The notes under the pieces were generated by a model, which had not been told where the DNA came from, made no database searches, and saw only the letters and a program-made list of their open reading frames with translations. From the NCBI RefSeq assembly GCF_001446935.1, contig NZ_LKKK01000002.1:620001-684000 (forward strand): DNA of 64,000 nt. Reading direction: 5' to 3'. Position 1 is the stretch's first letter, and every line of letters begins with the position of its first letter. Positions 44,928-53,457 of the stretch are shown here, in pieces. The position numbers were made by a program, and so were the translations under genes. This DNA comes from Pseudomonas sp. TTU2014-080ASC. GTDB taxonomy: Bacteria > Pseudomonadota > Gammaproteobacteria > Pseudomonadales > Pseudomonadaceae.

Positions 44928-45388
44928 ATAGTCAGCGTTGCCGCCGCGCTTCTAAGCAGTTGTACGGCGGTAGGGTTGAGAGGCTCGGGTGCTATTTTTC
45001 CGAGCCAGTCTTGCGGCGTCGTGTCGGGCTCATTCAGCCACTGCTGAGCGAGTTCGCCCAGGCGCCGTAATTGTTCGTACTCAGCTTCAAGTTCTAACTG
45101 TTTAACCTGTTCGCGCAGTGGCAGCAGAAGCGTGTCCTGTTGGGCAGGCTGACGCCAATTCTGTCTAAGCTGGCGTAGTGGTCGCACCACCTGTTCGTGC
45201 CAGTCACGCGTGTGTGCCTGCAGCGCCGTGAGCCGTTCAGGGCAGCAACGTACACGTTTTATTTCCAGCCAGATGGCACATATCAGCACGCAAACGTCAG
45301 CACCCTGAGCCTGAAGTTGCAGGCAGGCGTGCTCCGCGCCGGGTTTCTGGTACAAAGCGATGGCGAATGGCCGCAGGTCTGTTGTCAT
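44924..45388 (-). CDS. TIGR02444 family protein
   Basis: This 154-residue cytoplasmic protein matches TIGR02444 (FAIALYQKPGAEHACLQLQAQGADVCVLICAIWLE). The function is unknown. The same family follows algP in other pseudomonads. Its ATG lies 51 bp from the divergent ABC-F gene. Confidence 0.83.
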   Translation of the reverse strand: MTTDLRPFAIALYQKPGAEHACLQLQAQGADVCVLICAIWLEIKRVRCCPERLTALQAHTRDWHEQVVRPLRQLRQNWRQPAQQDTLLLPLREQVKQLELEAEYEQLRRLGELAQQWLNEPDTTPQDWLGKIAPEPLNPTAVQLLRSAAATLTI

Positions 45389-45438
45389 TGTGCTTTCCGC
45401 GTAAGTAAAAAAGGACTCTGGTAGACTCCGCCGCCATT

Positions 45439-47352
45439 ATGATCCGACTACAAAATCTCACACTACAGCGCGGTCCTCAGCGTCTCTTGCAAGACGCCGA
45501 GATGACTTTGCATCCCGGCCACAAAGCCGGTCTGATCGGTGCCAACGGTGCCGGTAAATCTAGCCTTTTTGCCCTGCTGCGCGGTGAGTTGGTCGCCGAT
45601 GCGGGGGACTGCCTGATTCCTGCTGACTGGCGAGTTTCGCATATGCGTCAGGAGATCGAGGCGGTTGAGCGCATCGCGGTTGATTATGTGCTTGATGGCG
45701 ATGTGCGTCTGCGCCGGGTGCAGGCTGATCTGGCCGACGCCGAAGCTGTCCACGATGGTGCTGCAGTGGCCCGTTTGCACATAGAGCTAGATACGCTGGA
45801 CGGTTACAGCGCCGATGCCCGTGCGCGTAAGCTGTTGGCCGGTCTTGGCTTTGACAGCGCGCAAATGGATCGTCGCGTTGGCGATTTCTCCGGTGGTTGG
45901 CGGATGCGTCTTAACCTGGCCCAGGCATTGATGTGTCCGTCGGATCTTCTCCTGCTCGATGAACCCACCAACCACCTGGATCTGGACGCGATCCTGTGGC
46001 TGGAAAGCTGGTTGAAAGGTTATCCCGGTACTTTGCTGCTGATTTCACATGACCGCGATTTTCTGGATGCTGTAGTGGACCACGTTGCCCATCTTGATCA
46101 GCAAAAGCTCACGCTCTATCGCGGTGGCTATTCAGCATTTGAGCGCACCCGCGCCGAGCGTCTGGCGCAACAGCAACAGGCCTACGAGAAGCAGCAGGCG
46201 CAGCGTGCGCACATGGAAAAGTACATCGCCCGCTTTAAAGCGCAGGCGACCAAGGCCCGCCAAGCCCAGAGTCGGATCAAGGCCCTGGAGCGTATGGAGG
46301 AGCTGTCCGCTGCTCACGTTGATTCACCGTTCGATTTCCGCTTCCGCGAAGCCGATAAAATCTCCAGTCCTCTGTTAAGCCTGAGTGAAGGCCGCCTCGG
46401 CTATGGCGACAAAGTGGTGCTGGAGAAGGTCAAGCTGAGCTTGGCACCTGGCGCTCGGATTGGTTTGCTGGGGCCCAACGGTGCCGGTAAATCGACTCTG
46501 ATCAAAAACCTCTCCAACGAGTTGAAGCCCCTTGCCGGAGAATTGCAGCGCGGCGAGAACTTGGTAGTTGGCTACTTTGCTCAGCATCAGTTGGATGCGC
46601 TCGATGATCACGCCAGTCCACTGCTGCACCTGCAACGGTTGGCCCCGACTGAGCGTGAGCAGACGCTGCGTGATTTTCTCGGTGGCTTTGACTTCCGTGG
46701 ACCGCGTTGCGACGAGCCCGTGCAGAATTTTTCCGGTGGTGAGAAGGCCCGGTTGGCGCTGGCACTGATTGCCTGGGGCAAGCCGAACTTGTTGCTGCTT
46801 GACGAACCGACCAACCACCTGGATCTGGAAATGCGTCTGGCCCTGACCATGGCCTTGCAGGAATTCAGCGGCGCTGTGGTGGTGGTCTCTCACGATCGAC
46901 ATTTACTTAAAAGTACTACGGACGAGTTTCTGCTGGTGGCGGATGGCCGCGTGCAGCCGTTCGATGGTGATTTGGATGACTACGCGCGCTGGCTGGTGGA
47001 TTACCGCGCTCGTCAGCAGCAGCCGACGGCTCCTTCCGAAAGTGCCCCAGACAAGTCTGATAAACGCGTACAGCGTCAGGCTGCCGCTGCGTTGCGCCAG
47101 CAACTGGCACCGTACAAGCGTGAGACGGAAAAGCTGGAGAAGGAGCTGGGGCAGGTTCAGGAAAAGCTTGCTGGAGTTGAAGCAAAGCTGGGGGACAGTG
47201 ATCTGTATGACCCTGCCCGGAAGGACGAGCTACGGGACTTGCTAGCTGAGCAAGCTACGCTGAAAGGACGAGAAGGCGATCTTGAGGAGCGCTGGATGGT
47301 GGCGCTGGAAGCTCTGGAAACCTTGCAGGCCGAACTGGAGGCAGCCGATTGA
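45439..47352 (+). CDS. ABC-F family ATPase, YheS-like
   Basis: This 637-residue protein has two ABC domains on one chain: Walker A GANGAGKSS and GPNGAGKSTL, signatures FSGGWRMRLNLAQAL and FSGGEKARLALAL, and Walker B DEPTNHLDLD twice. A charged linker (about 230-290) and a C-terminal coiled coil (about 545-635; QQLAPYKRETEKLEKELG) follow the YheS plan. ABC-F proteins act on ribosomes as translation factors; they have no membrane part. Confidence 0.92.
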   Translation: MIRLQNLTLQRGPQRLLQDAEMTLHPGHKAGLIGANGAGKSSLFALLRGELVADAGDCLIPADWRVSHMRQEIEAVERIAVDYVLDGDVRLRRVQADLADAEAVHDGAAVARLHIELDTLDGYSADARARKLLAGLGFDSAQMDRRVGDFSGGWRMRLNLAQALMCPSDLLLLDEPTNHLDLDAILWLESWLKGYPGTLLLISHDRDFLDAVVDHVAHLDQQKLTLYRGGYSAFERTRAERLAQQQQAYEKQQAQRAHMEKYIARFKAQATKARQAQSRIKALERMEELSAAHVDSPFDFRFREADKISSPLLSLSEGRLGYGDKVVLEKVKLSLAPGARIGLLGPNGAGKSTLIKNLSNELKPLAGELQRGENLVVGYFAQHQLDALDDHASPLLHLQRLAPTEREQTLRDFLGGFDFRGPRCDEPVQNFSGGEKARLALALIAWGKPNLLLLDEPTNHLDLEMRLALTMALQEFSGAVVVVSHDRHLLKSTTDEFLLVADGRVQPFDGDLDDYARWLVDYRARQQQPTAPSESAPDKSDKRVQRQAAAALRQQLAPYKRETEKLEKELGQVQEKLAGVEAKLGDSDLYDPARKDELRDLLAEQATLKGREGDLEERWMVALEALETLQAELEAAD

Positions 47353-47936
47353 ATCTGACTTTGCCGTCTCTTGAATGGCTGCTGACCTGGCGCGAGCCAT
47401 TGCTTCGCGCTGGGCAGGTAATTCTGATCCTGTTCCTTGCATGGTTGTGCCAACGCATTCTGACTCGTGCAATCAGTCGACTTGCTGAGCGTTACCCGCA
47501 GCTACCGCCGGAGTTGATGATGCCCGTGCGCGGTCTGGTGCGTTGGCTGATTCTTGGCAGTGCATTCATGTTGGTGCTGGAGCGGCTTGGGGTTTCTGCT
47601 CAGGTTTTGTGGACGGCGCTGACTGGCTTTGCGGCAGTCGCTGCGGTGGCGTTTTTTGCCATTTGGAGCGTGCTCTCGAACATGTTCTGTTCGCTGCTGA
47701 TCTTCGCCCTTGGGCCGTTTCGCATTGGTGAATATGTCGAGGTGATGGAGAGCGCCGACAAACCGGGTGTCTGCGGCCGTGTGATTGCTATCAATCTGTT
47801 CTATACCACTTTGGAAGATGCCACCGGCGATGCGCCGGGTGCCTTGCTGCAAATTCCCAACAGTCTGTTTTTTCAAAAAGCCGTGCGCCGTTGGCGCAGT
47901 GGCGATCAACCCAAACCGCGTAACAAAGAGGTTTAA
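47349..47936 (+). CDS. Small MscS-family mechanosensitive channel protein
   Basis: This 195-residue protein has three membrane helices (about 15-38, 62-85, 88-113), the last being a glycine/alanine-rich pore helix, and a short MscS beta domain (FRIGEYVEVMESADKPGVCGRV...ALLQIPNSLFFQKAVRRW). It lacks the large C-terminal domain of MscS (286 residues in E. coli). The start is a TTG that overlaps the ABC-F stop (TTGA), so the two are co-translated. Confidence 0.85.
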   Translation: MNLTLPSLEWLLTWREPLLRAGQVILILFLAWLCQRILTRAISRLAERYPQLPPELMMPVRGLVRWLILGSAFMLVLERLGVSAQVLWTALTGFAAVAAVAFFAIWSVLSNMFCSLLIFALGPFRIGEYVEVMESADKPGVCGRVIAINLFYTTLEDATGDAPGALLQIPNSLFFQKAVRRWRSGDQPKPRNKEV

Positions 47937-47942
47937 ATACAT

Positions 47943-48707
47943 ATGGAATGGCTGGCTAACCCGGAGATCTGGGTTGCTTTTCTGACGTTGACTGCTCTGG
48001 AAATTGTTCTGGGGATCGACAACATCATCTTCATCTCGATCTTGGTCAGCCGTCTGCCCAAGGCTCAGCAGCCGAAGGCGCGTTTCTTCGGACTTGCGCT
48101 GGCTATGGGTACGCGGATCCTGCTGCTGCTGTCGATTAGTTGGGTGATGCGTCTGACGACCGACCTGTTCACGGTTTTGGGGCAGGGCATTTCTGGTCGT
48201 GACCTTATCCTGTTCTTCGGTGGCCTGTTCCTGCTGTTCAAGAGTACGGCGGAGATCTACCACAGCCTGGAAGGTGAAGAGGAAGGCCCGCAGGCTGGGG
48301 GCAAGACATATGGCTTTATGGGCATCATCGTGCAGATCGCCATTATCGACATCATCTTCTCGCTGGATTCGGTGATCACTGCTGTAGGTATGGTCAACAA
48401 CGTGCCGGTGATGGTGGCTGCGATTGTGATCTCGGTTCTGGTGATGATGCTGTGCGCCGGTACCATCAGTAACTTCATCGACAAGCATCCAAGCCTGAAA
48501 ATGCTGGCGCTGTCGTTCCTGATCGTGGTGGGTACCGTGCTGATTGCCGAGTCGTTCGATGTGCATGTGCCGAAGGGCTATGTGTACTTCGCCATGGCCT
48601 TCTCCTTGGCTGTTGAGGCGATCAACATCCGCATGCGCACCTTGCGTGCCCGTGCCAGGAAAGAAGAGCTGGCACCGGTGCAACTGCGTAAAGGCTCGCC
48701 GGACTGA
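47943..48707 (+). CDS. TerC family integral membrane protein
   Basis: This 254-residue protein has seven to eight helices and the TerC signature ALEIVLGIDNIIFISILVSRL, with a second acidic motif IDIIFSLDSVITAVGM. TerC/Alx-type proteins move divalent metals such as Mn2+ across the inner membrane; the substrate here is not shown. It starts 7 bp after the channel gene and probably shares its transcript. Confidence 0.9.
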   Translation: MEWLANPEIWVAFLTLTALEIVLGIDNIIFISILVSRLPKAQQPKARFFGLALAMGTRILLLLSISWVMRLTTDLFTVLGQGISGRDLILFFGGLFLLFKSTAEIYHSLEGEEEGPQAGGKTYGFMGIIVQIAIIDIIFSLDSVITAVGMVNNVPVMVAAIVISVLVMMLCAGTISNFIDKHPSLKMLALSFLIVVGTVLIAESFDVHVPKGYVYFAMAFSLAVEAINIRMRTLRARARKEELAPVQLRKGSPD

Positions 48708-48733
48708 TTACAGTCTGTGCGTTGTTGCAAGAC

Positions 48734-48762
48734 AGGGGTAGGCTAAGGCCTACCCCTTTTTT
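48734..48762 (+). terminator. Intrinsic terminator after the TerC gene
   Basis: A 10-bp stem (AGGGGTAGGC / GCCTACCCCT) with a 4-base TAAG loop is followed by a run of T. Confidence 0.85.
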
Positions 48763-48789
48763 GTGTGTTCGTAAGTGGAGTTGATCAGC

Positions 48790-49416
48790 ATGGCAATTGA
48801 GACATGGCTGGCGTTTTTTGTGGCCTGTTGGGTAATCAGTTTGTCGCCAGGTGCGGGTGCGATTGCATCGATGTCGGCTGGTTTGCAGTACGGATTTCTA
48901 CGTGGTTACTGGAATGCGCTGGGCCTGCAAATAGCGTTGGCTGTGCAAATCGCCATTGTGGCTGCAGGCCTGGGGGCGGTGCTGTCGGCCTCTGAACTGG
49001 CCTTCAGCCTAATCAAGTGGTTTGGTGTGGCGTACCTGATGTACCTCGGCTATGTACAGTGGAAAGCCCAGCCCAGTGAAATGTCGGCTGATACTGAGCG
49101 TCCCATTGGCCGCCCGCTGACGCTGGTAATGCGTGGTTTTCTGGTGAATATCAGCAACCCCAAGGCCATCGTTTTCATGCTCGCGGTATTGCCGCAATTT
49201 ATTGATCCGAAGGCACCGTTGCTGATGCAGTACCTGATCATGGGGGTGACCATGATCACCGTCGACCTGATCGTGATGGCCGGTTACACCGGGCTGGCTG
49301 CGCGGGTGTTGGGCGCTCTACGCTCGCCGCGTCAGCAGCGACTGCTTAACCGAACCTTTGGTGGCCTGTTTGTTGGGGCAGCGGCCTTGTTGGCCACTGT
49401 GCGCCGCGCCGGTTGA
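48790..49416 (+). CDS. LysE family amino-acid exporter
   Basis: This 208-residue protein has six helices and the LysE/RhtB pattern SPGAGAIASMSAGLQYG, KWFGVAYLMYLGYVQWK, MRGFLVNISNPKAIVFMLAVLPQF. It probably exports an amino acid or a derivative; the substrate is unknown. ATG 48790 is used because GGAG is nine bases before it. Confidence 0.9.
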   Translation: MAIETWLAFFVACWVISLSPGAGAIASMSAGLQYGFLRGYWNALGLQIALAVQIAIVAAGLGAVLSASELAFSLIKWFGVAYLMYLGYVQWKAQPSEMSADTERPIGRPLTLVMRGFLVNISNPKAIVFMLAVLPQFIDPKAPLLMQYLIMGVTMITVDLIVMAGYTGLAARVLGALRSPRQQRLLNRTFGGLFVGAAALLATVRRAG

Positions 49417-49536
49417 GTGTTGACGGTGGACGCCTGAAGGTTTCTGTCGTCGTCTATTTGTAACCAATTATTGCCGGATTGGGGTGTGGGCGCTCATAAT
49501 CGAACGCTAAACATTCCTATCTGGTACTAATTCCTA

Positions 49537-51432
49537 ATGAATGCCCTTTCACGAATCTGCAGCTGGCTGCTGATCCCGGCTCTGGCGTTGTGCTGCCTGA
49601 GTGCTACCGCCGAGTCTCGCGATGATGCGGCTCGGGCCCTGCATTTGCTGGGTTATCTGAGTGTCGACTATCCCGCGACTGTCGCGGATGGGCAGGTGGT
49701 TGATGCGGGTGAATACAACGAGCAGGTTGAGTTTCTCAACGTGCTAAAGGGGCTGATCAGCGGATTGCCGCCGCAACCCGAGCGGGTGACGCTGGAGCAG
49801 GGCGTCGTTGAGCTGCATCAGGCCGTGGCGCAACGCCAGGATGGCGCTCAAGTCGCCTTACGCGCCCGTCAGCTGGCGGCGATTTTGGCTTCGGCCTATG
49901 GCGTTTCTCAGACCCCCGCGATCACCCCTGATCCTGCCCGTGGAGCCACGCTGTTTGCTGAGAATTGCAGCGTGTGCCATGGCCCCAACGGCGCTGGTGA
50001 CGGCCCGGCGGGCATGGGCATGGAGCCTGCGCCCGCCAATCTGCGCGATCCGGCGCGTATGGATCACCTGAGTCTGTATGACATGTTCAATACCATCGGA
50101 CTGGGGATTGAGGGCACGGACATGGCTTCGTTCGCCGACCAGTTGGACGAGCGCCAGCGCTGGGATATCGCCAGTTACATTGCCGGTTTTACGGCGAATG
50201 CTGGCCTTAAGGGGGAGCCGATCGCGCTGAGTGAGTTGGCCAGCCTGACGCCAGCGCAAGTGGCCGAGCAGCGTGGCGATGATGCGGCCGCGCTGTTTCG
50301 TGCTCAGCGTGCGCAGCCAGTGGCACAAAAGCGTGCACCCAAGCAGCTGATTGAGCATACCCGTCAGACCCTTGAGCAAAGCCTGGCGGCTTACCGGGCC
50401 GGCGATTCGGCGCAGGCCTATGACCTTTCAGTCGGGGCCTATCTGGAGGGCTTTGAGCTGGTCGAAAGTGCGCTCGATAACGTCGATGCTGATCAGCGCA
50501 AGAGCACCGAGCGGGCGTTGATGGCCTATCGTCAGGCGTTACAAGACAGTCTGCCGCCCGAAGAGGCCGCCCAGCGTTTGGAGCATGCTGCGCTCGAGTT
50601 GGAAAAGTCCGCCAAGTTGCTGGACACAGATGGTATGTCCGCCTCGCTGAGTTTTATTTCCAGCCTGCTGATCCTGCTGCGGGAGGGGCTCGAGGCGATT
50701 CTTGTGCTGGCGGCGATTCTGGCGTTCCTGCGTAATACCGAGCAGCACCATGCGGTACGCAGCGTACATGTGGGCTGGGGCTTGGCGCTGGTGGCCGGTG
50801 TCGCTACATGGGCGCTGGCGGCTTACTTGATTGATGTCAGTGGTGCGCAGCGCGAGCTGCTGGAGGGTGTTACAGCGCTGTTCGCCAGTGTCATGGTGCT
50901 GTGGCTGGGTGTGTGGATGCATGACCGTCGTCATGCAGCAGCCTGGCAGGATTACATTAAAAGCAGCCTGGTCAGTGGCGGTGGGCGTTTGGGTTTTGCC
51001 GTGCTGGCCTTCTTCTCGGTTTACCGCGAGCTGTTCGAGGTCGTCCTCTTCTACGAAACACTTTGGCTGCAGGCAGGTCCGCAAGGCCATAGCATGGTTC
51101 TGGCCGGGGCGGCGGCAGCGCTGGTTCTGTTGCTGGGGCTGGCCTGGGTAATTCTGCGTGGTTCGCGCAAGTTGCCCCTGGCTACCTTCTTTGGGCTCAA
51201 TGCTGTGCTGCTCTGCGTGCTTTCGGTGGTATTTGCCGGGCATGGCATAGCGGCCCTGCAGGAGGCGGGTGTGCTGGGTACCCGACCGGTCGCTTTCTTT
51301 GAGTTCGACTGGCTGGGCATTCACGATGATGCGTACACCTTGTCTGCTCAGGCACTGGTACTGCTCGCCATTGTCGTGTTGTACGGACGTAGCTGGCTGT
51401 CGGCGCGACGCAAGGCTGCTGTCAGCGTCTAA
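49537..51432 (+). CDS. Cytochrome c / FTR1 fusion iron permease
   Basis: This 631-residue protein has a signal peptide (about 1-25) and an N-terminal helical region. A class I cytochrome c domain with C144-x2-C147-H148 (CSVCHGP) and a distal Met-rich region follow. The C-terminal FTR1 permease has seven helices and two R-E-x-x-E iron-binding motifs: R382-EGLE and R497-ELFE. FTR1 proteins import iron after oxidation of Fe2+, and the fused heme domain may supply the electron step. No multicopper oxidase is adjacent. I see no clear Fur box upstream. Confidence 0.9.
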   Translation: MNALSRICSWLLIPALALCCLSATAESRDDAARALHLLGYLSVDYPATVADGQVVDAGEYNEQVEFLNVLKGLISGLPPQPERVTLEQGVVELHQAVAQRQDGAQVALRARQLAAILASAYGVSQTPAITPDPARGATLFAENCSVCHGPNGAGDGPAGMGMEPAPANLRDPARMDHLSLYDMFNTIGLGIEGTDMASFADQLDERQRWDIASYIAGFTANAGLKGEPIALSELASLTPAQVAEQRGDDAAALFRAQRAQPVAQKRAPKQLIEHTRQTLEQSLAAYRAGDSAQAYDLSVGAYLEGFELVESALDNVDADQRKSTERALMAYRQALQDSLPPEEAAQRLEHAALELEKSAKLLDTDGMSASLSFISSLLILLREGLEAILVLAAILAFLRNTEQHHAVRSVHVGWGLALVAGVATWALAAYLIDVSGAQRELLEGVTALFASVMVLWLGVWMHDRRHAAAWQDYIKSSLVSGGGRLGFAVLAFFSVYRELFEVVLFYETLWLQAGPQGHSMVLAGAAAALVLLLGLAWVILRGSRKLPLATFFGLNAVLLCVLSVVFAGHGIAALQEAGVLGTRPVAFFEFDWLGIHDDAYTLSAQALVLLAIVVLYGRSWLSARRKAAVSV

Positions 51433-51443
51433 AGGCTGAGACG

Positions 51444-51471
51444 GCCGGCATGGAGTAACATGCCGGCTTTT
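51444..51471 (+). terminator. Terminator after the FTR1 gene
   Basis: A 9-bp stem GCCGGCATG / CATGCCGGC with a 6-base loop is followed by TTTT, 12 bp after the stop codon. Confidence 0.75.
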
Positions 51472-51485
51472 GCCGAGTTAGAACC

Positions 51486-51953
51486 ATGCGAGTCTGGATT
51501 GATGCAGATGCCTGCCCTAAGGCGGCGAAGGATCAGGTGGTCAAATTTGCCCTGAAACGTGGTTTTGAAGTGGTGCTGGTGGCGGGGCAGTCGCAGATCA
51601 AACCTGCATTCAACTGTGTGCGGCTAATTGTTGTGCCGAGCGGGCCGGATGCTGCCGATGATTATCTGGTTGAACATGCCGTACCCGGTGAACTGGCGAT
51701 CTGCAGCGATATTCCTCTGGCGGATCGCTTGGTGAAGAAGGGCGTGGCTGCATTGGACCCTCGCGGGCGCGAGTTTGATGAGCGCAACATGGCTGACAAG
51801 CTGGCGACTCGCAACCTGTTCACTGAGTTGCGTGAGCTGGGCCAGGTGGGTGGCGGTCAGGCTCCGTACAGTGACCGTGATAAGCAGGCGTTCGCCAACG
51901 GTCTGGATCGCATTCTCACCCGCCTGCTGCGCGAGCAGGCTGGGCGTTCATAA
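51486..51953 (+). CDS. YaiI/YqxD family (DUF188) protein
   Basis: This 155-residue protein begins MRVWIDADACPKAAKDQVV, the DUF188 hallmark, and includes AICSDIPLADRLVKKGVAALDPRG. It has a PIN-like nuclease fold with clustered Asp residues, so it may be a nuclease; the role is not proven. It follows the FTR1 terminator and converges on a thioesterase gene. Confidence 0.88.
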   Translation: MRVWIDADACPKAAKDQVVKFALKRGFEVVLVAGQSQIKPAFNCVRLIVVPSGPDAADDYLVEHAVPGELAICSDIPLADRLVKKGVAALDPRGREFDERNMADKLATRNLFTELRELGQVGGGQAPYSDRDKQAFANGLDRILTRLLREQAGRS

Positions 51954-51954
51954 C

Positions 51955-52425
51955 TTAACCGCAGAGATACGTGCCGGTGCCGACGGCGACCAGCGTGCCG
52001 TCATCGCTATGCAGTTCACTGCGCACCACAGCAACTTTGTTGCCACTGCGTAACAGCACGGCACTGGCGGTAAACAGCTGACCCCGCCCCGGACGCAGAT
52101 AGTCCACGCGCAAATCGATGGTGCCCAGCTTGGAGAGGCGGGTCATGCGCTCGCTGGGGGACAGGTGCTGGTGTTTATCGAAGGCTCCGATCAGCGCCAT
52201 AGCGCCACCGGCGACATCCAGCAGGGAGCTGATGGCACCGCCGTGGAGAATGCCGTGGACAAAGTTACCGATCAGCTCAGGCTTCATCGGCAGGGTCATC
52301 GTCACTTTTTCAGCGCTCAACTCGCCCATTTGGATACCCAGCGCCTGGTTGAAGGGAATACGCTGGAAAAAATTGATCACAGCTTCGCGCTGTTCCGGGG
52401 AAAGTTCGAACGGTTGCTTGGTCAT
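51955..52425 (-). CDS. Hotdog-fold thioesterase (PaaI-like)
   Basis: This 156-residue protein contains the PaaI motif NFVHGILHGGAISSLLDVAGGAMAL and a second beta element TIDLRVDYLRPG, matching acyl-CoA thioesterases. The substrate is unknown. It converges on the YaiI gene with a 1-bp gap. Confidence 0.85.
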   Translation of the reverse strand: MTKQPFELSPEQREAVINFFQRIPFNQALGIQMGELSAEKVTMTLPMKPELIGNFVHGILHGGAISSLLDVAGGAMALIGAFDKHQHLSPSERMTRLSKLGTIDLRVDYLRPGRGQLFTASAVLLRSGNKVAVVRSELHSDDGTLVAVGTGTYLCG

Positions 52426-52470
52426 AGCGGCCCTGCCTCAAGTTAATGGTGCAAACTGCCGCACTCCATG

Positions 52471-52548
52471 CGGTCTGACCAGAGGCCAGACCGGAGTAGC
52501 CTAAGCATTGTCACGATAGCCTTGCTAGCCAGGCATGACCGCCTGGCT
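52471..52548. terminator. Two tandem hairpins downstream of elbB, no T-tract
   Basis: CGGTCTG/CAGACCG (52471-52493) and AGCCAGGC/GCCTGGCT (52527-52548) form two hairpins between elbB and the thioesterase gene. The second starts 18 bases after the elbB stop on the minus strand. Neither has a T-run. Confidence 0.35.
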
Positions 52549-52566
52549 GCAGCGCTCGAGAGCTGC

Positions 52567-53235
52567 TCAGTGGGCAGGCGGGGCGCACAGTTCGAGAACG
52601 CGATCGACCAGCTTGTTGATACCTGAAGCCGCCTCGCTGATGGACTGAGCCAGCATGTAGGCCGGTGTGGTAACCAGCTTGCGTTGCGTGTCTTCGATAA
52701 TTTCGGAGACTTCACATTCTTCGTGCTGAGCACCCATTTGAGTCAGGGCCGCAGCGGTATCTGCATCCTTGCCGATGGTGCAGATGACGCCAGAGCCGTA
52801 AATCTTCGCGGCCAAGGCCGGCGCAATGCACATCAAGCCGACGGGCTTGCCTGCACTGGCAAAGGACTGCACCGCCTGCAGTACATCCGCTTGTACGGAG
52901 CAGTTAGCACCGCTGGTGGCGAAGTCAGAGAGGTTCTTGGCCGCGCCGAAGCCGCCCGGCAGGATCACTGCGTCAAAGTCCTGGGCATGCAGCTCTTTGA
53001 CATCCTTGATGTTGCCGCGGGCAATCCGGGCCGACTCCACCAGTACGTTGCGCGTGCCGTTCATCTCATCACCGCTGTAGTGATCCACCACATGCAGCTG
53101 AGGGATATTCGGCGCAAAGCACTGCACCTGAGCGCCACGCTGGTCCAGGCGCAGCAGGGTAATCACGCTTTCGTGGATTTCTGCGCCGTCGTAGACGCCG
53201 CAGCCGGAAAGAATCACCGCGACTTTTTTGTTCAT
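52567..53235 (-). CDS. elbB: Glyoxalase ElbB (isoprenoid biosynthesis-associated DJ-1 family)
   Basis: This 222-residue protein of the DJ-1/PfpI superfamily has ElbB features: VAVILSGCGVYDGAEIHESV at the start, GAAKNLSDFA and PVGLMCIAPALAAKIYG with the nucleophile-position Cys. ElbB has been described as a glyoxalase III-like protein. The start is ATG 53235 with AGGAG upstream. Confidence 0.9.
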   Translation of the reverse strand: MNKKVAVILSGCGVYDGAEIHESVITLLRLDQRGAQVQCFAPNIPQLHVVDHYSGDEMNGTRNVLVESARIARGNIKDVKELHAQDFDAVILPGGFGAAKNLSDFATSGANCSVQADVLQAVQSFASAGKPVGLMCIAPALAAKIYGSGVICTIGKDADTAAALTQMGAQHEECEVSEIIEDTQRKLVTTPAYMLAQSISEAASGINKLVDRVLELCAPPAH

Positions 53236-53457
53236 CACTATCTCCTGATAAATGCAGGGCGAGGGTGCATCGCCTTATAACGAATCTGTCGCCAAACGCT
53301 ACCTGGCTTGGCACAGTTGGCCATGAGGCCGGACAAACATTGAATTAAGCTTAATTAAGTAATCCTAGCTGCAAGCCGGTTCTCGCGATACGGCATAACA
53401 ACAATTGAACAGTCATTTACATGACGCCGGATGTACGTATGCATTTCGGGGAGAAAC

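Noticed and set aside
47502..48683. Minus-strand frame of 393 codons opposite the MscS and TerC genes
   Set aside because: It is Gln/His-rich without domains and lies fully opposite two well-supported membrane-protein genes.
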